The translations under genes and the position numbers were made by a program. A DNA stretch of 64,000 bases. It comes from Trypanosoma brucei gambiense DAL972. Taxonomy: Eukaryota > Euglenozoa > Kinetoplastea > Trypanosomatida > Trypanosomatidae. Positions 1 through 12,518 of this stretch are shown piece by piece. The number at the start of each line of letters is the position of its first letter. Position 1 is the stretch's first letter. Location: positions 62,001 through 126,000 of the forward strand of contig NC_026741.1 in NCBI RefSeq assembly GCF_000210295.1. Reading direction: 5' to 3'. The notes below the pieces were generated by a model. The model did no database searches and had not been told where the DNA came from. It saw only the letters and a program-made list of their open reading frames with translations.

Positions 1-56
1 AAAAGGAGGGAAGAAAAGTGTAAGACTGAGCACAACACAGCAACCACGGCAATTTA

Positions 57-398
57 TCACATATCGGATTTCGGTGCCTCCACCGGTGTTACATTTATAG
101 GATCAACTTCTGTTGCGGTGTTACTCTGAGAGTGACGAAGAAGGAAGAGTGCCAAGTGATCTATTGGATTAGCGGGCCGAAGGCGGCAGAGATCCTCTAA
201 ACCTTCCGTCAATACGGCCATTACATGAGTCTCCAGATACTCCGGTACACTGAGTGGTTTTGGTAAATCATCAGAGGGGCCGGAACACATACCTTCCCTG
301 TTTGGTGTGGGACCCCGCGTTTGATTCTGCACGTCCGTAGCGGGTGAGCCGGGTTCACCAAAAGATGCATGAACAGTGGCTTCACTCTTCCCCTCCAT
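57..398 (-). CDS. Dpy-30 motif protein, 113 aa
   Basis: A short protein whose middle carries a Dpy-30 helix-turn-helix signature at about residues 50-90: a YLETHVM stretch, then LTEGL, then RPANPIDHLALFLL. In the family this is an RPxxPIxFLAxYLL-type motif that forms an X-shaped dimer and docks amphipathic helices of partner proteins, in COMPASS methyltransferases and in axonemal radial spokes. The ATG at 398 is the first in frame. The N-terminal 50 residues are Gly/Pro/Thr-rich and look disordered. The sequence does not say whether the partner is chromatin or flagellar. The motif call is good; the cellular role is open. Confidence 0.85.
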   Translation of the reverse strand: MEGKSEATVHASFGEPGSPATDVQNQTRGPTPNREGMCSGPSDDLPKPLSVPEYLETHVMAVLTEGLEDLCRLRPANPIDHLALFLLRHSQSNTATEVDPINVTPVEAPKSDM

Positions 399-947
399 GT
401 CTGTGGTACTATTCTCTTTTTAATTCTTCTCTTACCAGCACTACTCCAGTAGTGCAAATTTTTTTTTTTGTAAAAAAAAAAGATGATACAAGGAAAAAAA
501 CGGGTAGCCGTTGATTGACACACGGCTGGACTGTTTTGACACAGGTACCGCATCAACCGTAAAGTAGAGAACGAGAGGGTAGTTAAGGGTTAAGAGAATC
601 AGTTAATCCGTTACACAAACAGCACACGGTTCCACTTTCATCATCGATGCGATGTGCGTTAGGACGTCTTTTCTTTCCTTCTTTCCTGTTTTTTTTTTAA
701 AAGTCTCTCATTCAAATAATGCGAATGCCAACACAAATGTGTCAACCATACTTACTCCTTTGATGTGTATTTCATCATTTGGGCGCGTGGGTACAACACA
801 CAAACACACATATACACACAAGCATTGCCAATGCATTCTTTCTTCTCTCCCTGCCGTGTTTGCGATACCCTACGGTACTAGCATCAACCCTGCGTGAGAG
901 TACCTGCCAAACAAATGCCAAGAAAAAATTACCGCACCATAATAACC
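399..947. other. Intergenic region between P5A ATPase and Dpy-30 gene
   Basis: No gene seen. It should contain the 3' UTR of the ATPase gene and the splice/5' UTR signals of the Dpy-30 gene. It holds a T-tract/A-tract near-palindrome at 459-481, a T run near 690-698 and CA-rich low-complexity sequence near 795-820. Short frames on the plus strand look like chance. Confidence 0.6.
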
Positions 948-3900
948 TCAATCATACTCCGTCAGAAGTTTCAGACTCAATCCTTCGATAACAAAGCAGC
1001 CAAGAGCATCCATCAGAAGGATTTGAAGAAAGCGTTCGCGAAATTCCTTGGAGGGGAAAGCTACAATCTCGAACGATTGATTTAAGGTAGGATCCATTTC
1101 TGAGGCGAAGTAAAAGACAGCAAGAGCCAATACGACCAACGAGTAAAACATTGGTCTATTCTTTCTGATACTCTGCATGAAAGGCTCGCCCCTGTAATTA
1201 ACAGCAAATGTGACACCACCAATAAGTGTGGTAAGTAAGAACATTGCCGAATTCAGTAAAGTTGGCTTGAACTCCCCTTCAGCACCCGCTTGCCTCATCG
1301 TTGCCACGCCCTCCGCATCTGCCTCCTCCACCAACCGCACGGTTTCCACCATGCTATATAAGTGCAAGCCAAACTGCATAAAAATGGTGCACATCATGTA
1401 AGGGTGGAACACCTTCGTGATCGGTCTCTGAGGACAGAGTGTGGGCATTGGTTGACTTTTCGACATGCACAGGAAGCAAACTGTGAGAATAATACCTGAC
1501 AGAATCATTTGACTTTCACCGTGTTTCACACCATCCATTTGCAGCACGGACATTGAATACGCAGAAGTGAGACAGTTAAGAGCGAGAATCTTGTACATTT
1601 GCAGCGTTGTTACGAGTGTGCTACGACCGAGGCGGACAATATCGCAAACGGATGTCAGCGCCCTGGAGCGACACGTGAAGGGAGCGGCTATGGAAGCATC
1701 ACCCAACTTAACTTGCGGTGCTCCTCCCATATCCGCATCGTCAGCGTTAAAAATGGACTCCATAAGAAAGTCAGAAGCGGGAGCATTCATCTCAGGTTGG
1801 GAAACAACCTTTCCTGCCTCTGCCGTTTCCCTCGACTTTTTGCTCTCCTCCAGTTGTTTGTTCCAGCGAGCGATCTGAACAATTTCCGCCTTGCGACGGG
1901 CTTGGGCCATTTTATGCCTTACCTGCTCCATGAACGGTGCATCAGCCGATGGAGCCGGAGGAACGACCGTCAACTTAAAACCCGGGGGAATTTTATGATC
2001 TTTGGGGACATCAGGTTCATTGTGTGGCTCATTAGAGTTATGCTCTCCGCTGCCTCCAACGTTTTGGGACGCGTCCATCGACGTGGCGTTGAGAACGGCT
2101 ATGCCCGCATGCGCCTGCTTGAGGGCGCCAACATCATTTGTACCATCACCCGCCATAAGCACCATGTGCTCCCTTTGCTTAAGATCAGTAACAATATCTT
2201 CCTTATGCGTGGGTGCGCAACGGGCCCACACTGCTATGTGTTCGCTGTATTGCGCAATGAGGGTAGCCAAAGTCGTAGTTGGTATTGACTCCGCATTTAC
2301 GCAGAGATCCCACTCATCATCCGAAGGAACTTTGTGCCGCCTTGTTTGTACAAATGTTTTCGCAAGGATGCTGCGACGATCAAGGTTTACCTCTTTCCCT
2401 GTAGCCGCGTCGGTCCATACAATACAATCATCGACTTCGTCCTCTCCATTGCCCTTTTTTTTCATACTGCTGGCAACAAGTTGTTGGCGACACTTTAGTA
2501 TTGTTACGTCCCTTCCCACCGATATAGCCGTTTGTACGCTGTCGCCCGTAATAATAACACAACGGTGACTTCCACTCTGAAGCATTTCAATAGTGTCTTT
2601 GGCATCTTTCTTGAGTGGACACTGAAAAACAGCAAGTCCAGCAAATATCAAATTCTTCTCACAATCCTCTCGGTCCATGTTGTGAATGGCTTCCTTTGAC
2701 CGCTCTTCCTCCTTAAGGGGACGATACGCAAGTGCGATAACGCGATAGCCCTTAATGGCGTGTGCATTAGCTACAGAATGAAAGTCCGGAGGTATGCTTT
2801 CACACAGTTGAGCAATGGCTTCCGGCGACCCCTTAGCCACAACATACTTTCCGTCCGGAGCACTTACAATACATGGCATACGCCTCAGGTTTGCCAGGAA
2901 CGGAAACCTTACAAGTATTTTGTATTGTTTTTCGAAACCGCTGTTATTTTTTCGATTTTGGGACTTGCTTGAGCCAGAGGTTTCATTCTTACTACTACCG
3001 GTGGTACTTTTCCCTTTGATGTCCTCCTTTTGAGCCGGTGGGTCGTACACCACAGTGTCATCAATGTTTACCCTGTAGCCAAGGGCTCCGAGTGACGCCT
3101 TTTCCATAGCATCACCAGCGACTGTGTCCGTGCCCTCAAGTTGAAGTAGAGAGTGGCATGTGACTAGCACTAATTCGGCTTTGGGTGGAACTGTTTTGAG
3201 TGTATTCAAAAGTCCTTTGCCATCTGCCATGTCAACACCACTAAAGAGCATTTCATCTGTGGTGAGAGTCCCAGTCTTGTCAAAGCAACATGTGTCCACT
3301 TTGCCAGCATATGGAATGCGGAATGGTTCAGTACAGAATACGTTTTGTTTGACAAGACCAAGTAGGGCAGTGTTGACAGCCAGTGTAAGTTCCATAGGAA
3401 GCTCAGGTGGTACGACAGCGGTGATAATTTGAATGCACGCAAGAAAAAGCTTCCACCGATCGCGATTGGGGTCTTCGAGTCCACGCTTGAGGAGGTAGCC
3501 AGAAGCCATCAACGCAAAGACAAGAAGCAGTCCGATGAAACCAAAAGCCTCCCCATTGTTTTCACTGGCCCGTTCCTGGCTGTGAAGTATGGTGCGCAGA
3601 AGCTTTCCCTGTTTAGTTTCGAATCCCGTCTTGAGTACAACAGCCAAAGCTCTTCCGCGGTCTGTGTCGCTCTGGCCGTGCGGACCGTTACTGAGCAGTA
3701 GCTGTGTGCCTGAGTAAAGAAGATGACGCGCATGCTTCTTCATCTCCAGTGGAAGATTCGCAGCGTCAATTGCCTCTTTCAACTGCGGTGTCGACTCACC
3801 CGTAAGCATTGCCTCATTCACAATGCATGTGCCGCGGACCAAAATAACATCAGCAGGGCAAGGTGCGTTATTATCAACTACCATCAAATCCATTGGTAGA

Positions 3901-4733
3901 AGCTCTGTTGTTTTTACACTCACTTCCCTCCCTGCACGCAGTACCGTCACCTGGCGAACAGGCACTTCGGCCATGCTGCGCAATGTTTTCATATTTCTGA
4001 TCCGTTGCATGACAATGGTGCATTCCATAGCCACCAGCATCACAGCGGTGAAGAGGGAATAGTACCAGTACTGATCCAGACACCAAAGAAGAACACAAAA
4101 CATTTGAAACACAAAAAACGGTGCCAGCGCGTGGTCCACCAAAAGTGTTTGGAAGTCAGGTATTACCACCTCTGTCTCATTTCGCCCAAACATGTCAAGT
4201 TGCTTACTGCGGTCAGCGGTTGTAGCAAGTCCCTCCCATGCGAAATACATGGAGAGATTGTCCTTTGTTGGAAACCGAGGCTTCACAAATTGCTCCGTTA
4301 CCGCATCCAATTTCCATTTGCGTTGCTGAAACACAAAGCAACACGGGTGATCACTCGATGCATGAACCAAAGGCACAATCTCTGACTCACCCTTGAATTC
4401 CTTTGTACAAACGTAAACATGCGTGGCAGTATCGACCTCCTTTGGGGGTACACAGTGGAACTGAACAAGTGATCGGAACCGCACAGACCATATCGTAAAT
4501 AGTGAGAGCAGCCCGTGAAAAAATATTACGATAGGTATACAAACAGCGTGAAAGAAGTTGATGTACGTCCCGTGCACAAGGTATGTCGTGCGGTCCCACG
4601 CAATCTCCGGGTTGAGGTGCAACGTGAATATCACGGCATAGAGAGGTACGAATGGCCAGATAATTGGCCATGCCGACCAGTGCCGGTGGCGCAACAGCTT
4701 GATCTCTTTGATTATGGAATTTTTTGTTATCAT
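948..4733 (-). CDS. P5A-type ATPase (Spf1/ATP13A1 family), 1261 aa
   Basis: A P-type ATPase of the P5A class, known in yeast and human as an ER transmembrane-helix dislocase that removes mis-targeted tail-anchored or mitochondrial proteins. Seen directly: the phosphorylation motif CFDKTGTLT with the catalytic Asp near residue 485; the P5A hallmark PPELPMELTLAVN in the preceding membrane helix; the actuator loop MLTGES; a TGD motif (IITGDSVQTA); and the hinge AGDGTNDVGALK. Two N-terminal hydrophobic segments precede the M1-M2 region, as is typical for P5A. Two low-complexity inserts occur: a Ser/Lys/Asn-rich stretch in the nucleotide-binding domain, and a basic linker after the hinge motif. 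Length fits the family (about 1200 residues). The start ATG at 4733 gives a complete N-terminus. The class assignment is firm; the substrate is inferred from the family. Confidence 0.96.
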   Translation of the reverse strand: MITKNSIIKEIKLLRHRHWSAWPIIWPFVPLYAVIFTLHLNPEIAWDRTTYLVHGTYINFFHAVCIPIVIFFHGLLSLFTIWSVRFRSLVQFHCVPPKEVDTATHVYVCTKEFKGESEIVPLVHASSDHPCCFVFQQRKWKLDAVTEQFVKPRFPTKDNLSMYFAWEGLATTADRSKQLDMFGRNETEVVIPDFQTLLVDHALAPFFVFQMFCVLLWCLDQYWYYSLFTAVMLVAMECTIVMQRIRNMKTLRSMAEVPVRQVTVLRAGREVSVKTTELLPMDLMVVDNNAPCPADVILVRGTCIVNEAMLTGESTPQLKEAIDAANLPLEMKKHARHLLYSGTQLLLSNGPHGQSDTDRGRALAVVLKTGFETKQGKLLRTILHSQERASENNGEAFGFIGLLLVFALMASGYLLKRGLEDPNRDRWKLFLACIQIITAVVPPELPMELTLAVNTALLGLVKQNVFCTEPFRIPYAGKVDTCCFDKTGTLTTDEMLFSGVDMADGKGLLNTLKTVPPKAELVLVTCHSLLQLEGTDTVAGDAMEKASLGALGYRVNIDDTVVYDPPAQKEDIKGKSTTGSSKNETSGSSKSQNRKNNSGFEKQYKILVRFPFLANLRRMPCIVSAPDGKYVVAKGSPEAIAQLCESIPPDFHSVANAHAIKGYRVIALAYRPLKEEERSKEAIHNMDREDCEKNLIFAGLAVFQCPLKKDAKDTIEMLQSGSHRCVIITGDSVQTAISVGRDVTILKCRQQLVASSMKKKGNGEDEVDDCIVWTDAATGKEVNLDRRSILAKTFVQTRRHKVPSDDEWDLCVNAESIPTTTLATLIAQYSEHIAVWARCAPTHKEDIVTDLKQREHMVLMAGDGTNDVGALKQAHAGIAVLNATSMDASQNVGGSGEHNSNEPHNEPDVPKDHKIPPGFKLTVVPPAPSADAPFMEQVRHKMAQARRKAEIVQIARWNKQLEESKKSRETAEAGKVVSQPEMNAPASDFLMESIFNADDADMGGAPQVKLGDASIAAPFTCRSRALTSVCDIVRLGRSTLVTTLQMYKILALNCLTSAYSMSVLQMDGVKHGESQMILSGIILTVCFLCMSKSQPMPTLCPQRPITKVFHPYMMCTIFMQFGLHLYSMVETVRLVEEADAEGVATMRQAGAEGEFKPTLLNSAMFLLTTLIGGVTFAVNYRGEPFMQSIRKNRPMFYSLVVLALAVFYFASEMDPTLNQSFEIVAFPSKEFRERFLQILLMDALGCFVIEGLSLKLLTEYD

Positions 4734-5200
4734 TTCCGCTGATTCACACTCCAGTTTTCAAATCACAAGGTTTGGAAACCAGCTTATTTTCCCTCCGTTG
4801 TGATGGTATCCAAACAATCCCAAGTCACCCGTTTCAACAAACAGTGAATCAAGGTAAGAAGTGGGATAACACCTCCTTAGTGGGGTTCGCTTAAAGCAAC
4901 TCCCTTTCACACCCCTCACTTCTTATTAAAAAATACCGTTAAAACTGTTCGCTCCTTTTCTGTTTCCTAATGATCTCTTTATTGGATGCGATAAGCTCAC
5001 GCGACCTAAGAAAGAAATATAGCTCCTTCAGTTTGGAAAAAAAAATGTGTAGAGGCAGCGGTAAGCATTGCGGGAAAGGGTAGGAAGATAACAGCAGTGC
5101 TCAGTCGGGAGTAATAAAAGTTAACGGCACAAGTAGAAGTGTGTATGAGTAGAGCGACCCCACCAAAAATTAGGAAGACGAAGAACACAAACACACACGC

Positions 5201-5238
<38 letters not shown>

Positions 5239-5681
5239 CTTTGTGATACATCGATAGTGACAAGTCAATCAAATTGCACGGTCAGTGTGTCACGTAAGGA
5301 GAAAAAGAAAAGGAGAAACTTGCTTAACTTCCTCAAAACTCGTTTGTGATGCAGTTCCAAAGCACTAAACAAATACACGAAAACATTCTCATTTTGCGGA
5401 CAAAGACGAGGTTGTTGGAACTGCTTCCACAACTTTCGGCTTCAGTGCACAAATGCGAACCAAGAAAGGATATCATCGTCTTTATCCTGCAAGAAATGAC
5501 AACCGCTGCACATTAAAACAAAGAAAAACAGAGAGGAAATTGCGTACAGACCTCTTACCTCCGGCTCTTGCGACCGGTAATTAGAAAAAGTAAAAGGAAG
5601 GTGGGCGAGCGACTGAAAAAAAAAAAAAGTAATTTCTCTCCTCATCGCCTCAACCGCTAGTGAGCAGCATCGCAAGTCTCT
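4734..5681. other. Intergenic region with TA microsatellite
   Basis: No gene seen in about 950 bases. It contains a (TA)n run and separates the Sel1 gene (upstream) from the P5A ATPase. The longest minus-strand frame here opens at GTG and encodes a low-complexity hydrophobic peptide that I do not accept. Confidence 0.6.
5204..5235. repeat. (TA)n microsatellite
   Basis: About 15 uninterrupted TA units in the intergenic region downstream of the Sel1-repeat gene. Confidence 0.95.
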
Positions 5682-6641
5682 TTACTTACAGCGGAGAAGC
5701 CGTGTGGCCTCTTCACTACCCGATGCAGCGGCTGCTTCCAACCATTCACGCGACTTTCCTCGCAGTTCAGCCACTGTATTATCATCACACACACCCACTG
5801 CCCTAGAAGCCGCCGCTTCTGCAGCCCGCCAAAGTAATTTCCCCACGTTCAACTGCGCCATCGTGTGTCCCAACTCTGCAGCACCACGGTACAACCTCAG
5901 TGCTTCACCCCAATCTGATGGTAGACATTTGCCACCTATTTCTACACCATCTTCATACATCACCCCGAGTTCGTACATCGCGGGAGCATAACCCGAATCG
6001 GCAGCACGTTCAACCCATGTGAGAGCTGCAGATAAATCAATTGGGACACCTACACCATCGCGCAGACAGAGACCCACTTGTAGCATCGCCCCGGCGTGTC
6101 GTGATGCTATGGCGCTGTCAAGAAGTTTCAAAGCATCATCTATGTCCCCGGGGGCGTTCTTCTGTTTCAGAAGAAACTCTGCCAGTGGCACCGTTACTAA
6201 AGAGAGTCCTGAGTCTTTTCCAGTGGGAGTGCAGTTGTTCATACAAAAGGACTTGAGGATTGACGCCGCGGCGGCTTCAGTGGAGGCTTCACAGGCCTGC
6301 ACCAGCGCCAACACGTGCGGCCGCGGGGCAGCGGCAGCCGACAACGCCGATGAGGCGCGACTTGGCGGGGCAGCGGCTTTTCGCATCCGCCGGCGTCGTT
6401 GCAGCTCTGCCAGAACTTGTTGCACGTCGTTTTCAATAACAGATCTATCAGTTTGGTCCTTTGCATGCAGTAAATATCGAAGTTGCTCTTCCAGGCTTCC
6501 ATGTTGTTGCGTTGGTACCGAAAAAGTTGTGGTGGAACTGTACAAATCTTTTGGTCTGGGCGCTCGAAGGCCTTCGGTTGGAGGTGAAGGTTTCAACACA
6601 CGTGGTTGCAGCGTGGAAATGGATCTAATGTCCGTTTGCAT
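5682..6641 (-). CDS. Sel1-repeat (TPR-like) protein, 319 aa
   Basis: The C-terminal half holds at least three Sel1-like helical repeats between about residues 170 and 310. Repeat signatures such as AGAMLQVGLCLRDGVGVP, APAMYELGVMYEDG and TMAQLNVGKLL show the expected A-x-x-x-L-G-x-x-Y/L-x-x-G spacing. The N-terminal 110 residues are Ala/Arg/Ser-rich and probably disordered. Sel1 repeats are protein-interaction scaffolds, often in ER quality control or signalling; no catalytic domain is visible. The start is the ATG at 6641. An antisense open frame over the same bases is a shadow caused by Ala-rich codons. Function beyond a scaffold cannot be assigned. Confidence 0.88.
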   Translation of the reverse strand: MQTDIRSISTLQPRVLKPSPPTEGLRAPRPKDLYSSTTTFSVPTQQHGSLEEQLRYLLHAKDQTDRSVIENDVQQVLAELQRRRRMRKAAAPPSRASSALSAAAAPRPHVLALVQACEASTEAAAASILKSFCMNNCTPTGKDSGLSLVTVPLAEFLLKQKNAPGDIDDALKLLDSAIASRHAGAMLQVGLCLRDGVGVPIDLSAALTWVERAADSGYAPAMYELGVMYEDGVEIGGKCLPSDWGEALRLYRGAAELGHTMAQLNVGKLLWRAAEAAASRAVGVCDDNTVAELRGKSREWLEAAAASGSEEATRLLRCK

Positions 6642-8615
6642 TGAGGTACGATGTCCGGATATCTCTACAAGTAGCTTCCATACATTGTTTTTTTAAAAAA
6701 AAAGAAATTGAAAGCAGATTCATCTCGAGACTGATTACTTAAACGCACACGCAAGTAACAGTTGCAATAGATGATTGTTGAATTGAATAGCACCCTTAAT
6801 AAATAGTACCCCATCCCAGTAATATGAACAGATGCCATACAAATGCGTTAAGTTGTCCCCCTACTTTTTTGCGTATTAAAAGTGAAGAATAAATTAAAGA
6901 ATAAAGCGTGAGGGCAATCGAAAATATTAAATGAAACAGAGTGATCAGAGGCACACACACACACACACAAAAAAAAAAAAAAGGTAGTATATCCCTGCCG
7001 AGGTTGCACAAGTGTCTTCATAATGTTAGTAATGTAGATGCACAGGACATTTGTGATTACTTACACCAGATTCACTTGCCTTTAAGTAGCCACAACCGTT
7101 TCAACCTAAGAAGGGTGTTGGGGAGAGGGACAATTATACGTACCGACATGTGCTTTACACCATTACAATGCGAAAGCACCGCCATACACGCACATTATTC
7201 ACTTTTTCCTCTTCAATTTTCCAAAATAATAAAACTCAACAAAATTTTTTTAAAAAAATCATAGCGCCAAAAGAGAAGGAAGTTTACGACAAGTTCAAGG
7301 TGGCAGTTGCGTACTGGTGTCAGCGACAAAATTTCCAGCACCAACACACCGTTACTTTCATATATGAAGTCATGAAGAATCAATTGTGATTGGAACCACC
7401 GCGTCACTGCATTTACCTCGCACTTTCGAGTACTACAGAGGGGAGACAACCTCTAACAAAAAAAAAACAAATGCTTCGGCGTAAAAATTATAAAAAAACA
7501 ACATCTCGTCACAACACTCTGCAGAGGAGTGTATCTTCCAGAAGACACAACAGCGTCACTGCCATTACGAAAAGAAGAAAAGTGTCTGTGGTTAATCCTA
7601 TGCAGTGAAGGTGATTAAAAAAAGAAAAAAACATCCTCACACTCAGCAACAGAACGTTTAAAATGTCATCGGTGAAAGATTCGGTGGAGAGTCCATAAAT
7701 TTCATTTACTCAAACAACTGTGGATAATAAGAATTTTTATCTCCTGACACAACATATGCCACAAGAAATTGACCCTCACACTTTACAAATACAGTTACAC
7801 ACACAAAATAAAATTATCCCAGAGAGTCACCTCAATCGCAATAGCAACTGCGGTACCAAAAGATAAAACAAACGGCACACATTTGTTTGGATGCTAGGAA
7901 ACGTTCACGAATCACTACCATTCAAAATTTAGTGAAAGGGAGTACGGCAAAAAGGATCCTCCGCAAGCTATACGGTATTAAGAAAAAAAAGTACCGAAGT
8001 TTAATTTCAAGCTGCGGTGGAATAAAAGGACGAATGAGCCACATAGAAATTAGGTACCGTCAATTCATCCGGAAGCAACGATATGCACTACGCATCGTCT
8101 TCACTCTCAGTTCTCAGTTGTATTTCGCGCAAATGGAGAGCGGAACCTTGTTGCGGCTACTACATTTTTGTTTATAAAAAAACGTGGCACAAAACCAAAA
8201 TGGACAATGTCGTAGCACCAGATATGTAAAGGAGCTTTACAAAAGAATATATATATATATATGACAAAGCATCTCCCAACAAACGAGGGAAGGAAACACA
8301 CTATTGCATTTCAAATGCAGGTTGGAAATAATAAAATGTGGTGTCACAGGACGTTTGAGAAGGTGTATGTCCATATTCACCTGTAAACAACCTGTTAAGC
8401 CGTAAGTTAATGCTGGCTATGTCAATAAAAAGGCAAGTCGCAGCGACTACCCGACACACCCACCAAGTTGCTACTCCCGTCGCAGCAAATATAAATAAAT
8501 AACAATAAGGGGTAATAAAGTTACTACAAACGAATGTGAACGACTAAAGAATTACATGATGTTTCATAACCTCCATAACAACGCACAACTTCGACTAAGT
8601 GACGCGAACACTAGC
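6642..8615. other. Long intergenic region, about 2 kb
   Basis: No convincing gene on either strand. It is A-rich on the plus strand, with CA repeats near 6953-6968, T/A palindromes at 6688-6703 and 7245-7258, and a short TA run near 8249-8263. A Lys/Arg-rich plus-strand frame near 7887-8177 opens at TTG and has no family resemblance. The 5' UTR of the Sel1 gene and the 3' UTR of the TIP30-like gene must lie here. Confidence 0.55.
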
Positions 8616-9488
8616 TTACGGGGTGGAGAGAGCAGAAGCTTCCTTGATAATTTCATTGTTTCCGAAATAGCAAACTACACCGGAGCGTTGTGATAACTCC
8701 TGTTTCTTTCCAGCGCAGTGCACAGAAGAGGTGCTTGTCTCCGCCTCAGTAGCAACCACATCACTGCAATGCAGGAAATCTCTTACAATCGCCTTACCGC
8801 ACGTCTCCACCGGCAATCCTCTAACGAACCATTTCGCAATCTTCTCAACTGCTCGTGTTTTCTCCCCCCTGTCTAATAAACCTGGCCTGTAGATGGACAA
8901 CCGCGATAATTGAAGTTCCTCTACTGAAGCATCTGCTCGACCTTTCGTTTGTGGATAAAGAAAGCAAGAGTTCTTGTTAGCCAGTTGTGCGCTCACCTGC
9001 GCATAGTTAAGGAGGGTTGAACCACTAAATCTTTTTACTGCCTCTGCAAAGGCGACAACATAGTCATAATCGCAGCGTTTGAATTTGGTGGCACTCCCTG
9101 CATCACGGCGAGTGGTCCCAAGGCACATGGCAACGTACGTGTGGCCGCTGAATATATCGCGGTAACGCACCTCTGCGGAGCTCTGCGTCTTCCTATGAGT
9201 TTTGTCAGCATTCTCTCGTTGTTCCTCCCAGAAACGGCAGAAATCCTCCCAATCGAACGTTACGGTGTGCAGACGGGCCATTTGCTCTCTAGTTAATAAT
9301 GAAGAAGCTTCCTTTTCAGTCTTGTTACCATTTATGCCCTCCAGCGAAAAACCGAAAAGTGCCGCAACATCTTCCGATGGGCAACTCCTTGTGAGGGCCA
9401 CGACGCGAATAAACTCCTCACGCCGCAGAGCCTCAAACACCACACGGCGGCCAATCGCACCTGTTGCACCCGCCACTAGTAGAGACAT
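8616..9488 (-). CDS. TIP30/HTATIP2-like atypical short-chain reductase, 290 aa
   Basis: An atypical SDR with an N-terminal Rossmann nucleotide-binding motif GATGAIGRRVV at residues 7-17. Further on it has the TIP30-type block CLGTTRRDAGSA followed by a YDYVVAFAEAVKRF helix. The catalytic YxxxK appears as YPQTKG, and the RPGLL segment that follows is also typical of TIP30. Human HTATIP2/TIP30 binds NADPH and acts in nuclear import and endosomal trafficking; the enzymatic substrate is uncertain even there. The length (290 against about 242) reflects an insert near residues 50-110 and a C-terminal extension. No mitochondrial presequence is obvious. Family call strong; physiological role unknown. 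Confidence 0.9.
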   Translation of the reverse strand: MSLLVAGATGAIGRRVVFEALRREEFIRVVALTRSCPSEDVAALFGFSLEGINGNKTEKEASSLLTREQMARLHTVTFDWEDFCRFWEEQRENADKTHRKTQSSAEVRYRDIFSGHTYVAMCLGTTRRDAGSATKFKRCDYDYVVAFAEAVKRFSGSTLLNYAQVSAQLANKNSCFLYPQTKGRADASVEELQLSRLSIYRPGLLDRGEKTRAVEKIAKWFVRGLPVETCGKAIVRDFLHCSDVVATEAETSTSSVHCAGKKQELSQRSGVVCYFGNNEIIKEASALSTP

Positions 9489-9802
9489 CCACCAAAAAAC
9501 GTGCGCTAAAAGTTAATCAAATTTAACAATAAGGAATTCAACACGTGAGTGGTCGGCAGCAGTTGCCCTCTGTCTGAGATAATGTACCTGTGACCTCCTT
9601 TGTCGCTGTGGAACCACCTAACAGTGAATTTAAAAAAAACAAAACGGAAAGATCGCTGTAAAAATCTGCGAACTAGGCAAACATATAAAACCAACTGACG
9701 TCGCCAGATTGCCGTAACATAGGAATGGCTGCCACAAAGTGGCGAAGTTAACAATGGCAACAACACGACTAGAAACATTACACGTCTTATGAATTACACC
9801 CT
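9489..9802. other. Short intergenic region upstream of the TIP30-like gene
   Basis: About 310 bases without a gene, between KREPA5 (upstream in transcription) and the TIP30-like gene. On the minus strand it includes a pyrimidine tract (the purine-rich plus-strand stretch near 9629-9650) suitable for a trans-splice acceptor. Confidence 0.5.
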
Positions 9803-11627
<1,825 letters not shown>

Positions 11628-11975
11628 TCACGCGAGCCTCTTGATAATGTGCAACCCACTGTCAGTTTGAACAATAGGGCTTATATCGCCAATCTTGAGG
11701 GCCCGAACGGCATCTTCAAACGGCTTCATCATCTCCCCACTAGAAAAGAAACCCAAATCCCCTCCAGAAGCGTAACTTCCACAGTCACTGCGTTGTGAAG
11801 CCGCCTCTTCAAAACTCACCTCTCCAGAGGCAATGCGTTGCGACCACTTCTGCAGTTCCTTGATGGCGTCCTCGTATGTCACATCTGCAGTAGAATCTCC
11901 AGTACGACGCGAAACCGGATTGCGGCTGCCACTGAATTTCACCAGCAGGTGAGCTGCTCTCAGCTTGTCGGACAT
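11628..11975 (-). CDS. PIN1: Single-domain parvulin peptidyl-prolyl isomerase PIN1, 115 aa
   Basis: The entire protein is a parvulin-type PPIase domain. It has the conserved RAAHLLVKF strand with the active-site His, then SRNPVSRR carrying the basic patch that in Pin1-type enzymes binds phospho-Ser/Thr-Pro. Next come SDCGSYASGGDLGFF with the catalytic Cys region and MMKPFEDAVRALKIGDIS, and the end is TDSGLHIIKRL. There is no N-terminal WW domain, unlike human Pin1 but like plant and trypanosome Pin1 proteins. It should isomerise pSer/pThr-Pro bonds in the cytosol or nucleus. Complete, from the ATG at 11975. Confidence 0.95.
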   Translation of the reverse strand: MSDKLRAAHLLVKFSGSRNPVSRRTGDSTADVTYEDAIKELQKWSQRIASGEVSFEEAASQRSDCGSYASGGDLGFFSSGEMMKPFEDAVRALKIGDISPIVQTDSGLHIIKRLA

Positions 11976-12518
11976 GAAGCGCTGATGTCGAAACCCTTAA
12001 TTATTTGACCTCGGAAACGGTTCTCACATAATTAAATGTAATGTTAGAAGAAGATAGAAATTTTTGTAAACGGGGCCACCTTAACCGCATTGCTTCCACA
12101 TTCTCCTCATGGCACAGATTATTAAATCCAGGGATGCACCACAACCTTTCACTACCATCAGTGTCATCACAATAAAGAGGTGTGTGAACGCTGGGAAAGG
12201 TGTGGGAAAATAATCACTCAAAAAATGATTGTTAACCAGAAAATATAAAATAGCTGTTAGAGTGTGTACACCAAAAGCATGACGTACCGTAGATGAAGTA
12301 ATGTATATATATATATAGGTAGGTAGATAGATAACTCCTCCACGCCACCATTCAAGAAGGAACGGAGGTAATATGCTAACAAAAAAAGTGGAAAAAAACT
12401 TATCATTTGCGTATCAACAACTAGACATGAATACGCACACTGAATATCTATGAACACCTGGTTTCAAAGGACCCGCAAACACACAATAGGTAGTCCCACC
12501 TGAGTGCCATGCATAGAG
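11976..12518. other. Intergenic region between PIF1-like helicase and PIN1
   Basis: No gene. Contains a TA run followed by a (AGGT)/(AGAT)-type tetranucleotide stretch at 12303-12332. The same composite element recurs at 34595-34617. Confidence 0.6.
12303..12332. repeat. Composite TA / GGTA-GATA simple repeat
   Basis: A TA run passes directly into AGGTAGGTAGATAGATAA. It lies about 190 bases beyond the stop codon of the helicase gene, so probably in its 3' UTR. A matching element is found at 34595-34617. Confidence 0.8.

Noticed and set aside
6019..6696. 225-codon open frame antisense to the Sel1-repeat gene
   Set aside because: It mirrors the Ala/Arg-rich coding strand and shows no domain; the minus-strand Sel1 repeats are clear.
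7887..8177. Lys/Arg-rich plus-strand frame of 96 codons
   Set aside because: Opens at TTG, has no internal ATG until late and resembles no ribosomal or nuclear protein; opposite to the transcription direction.
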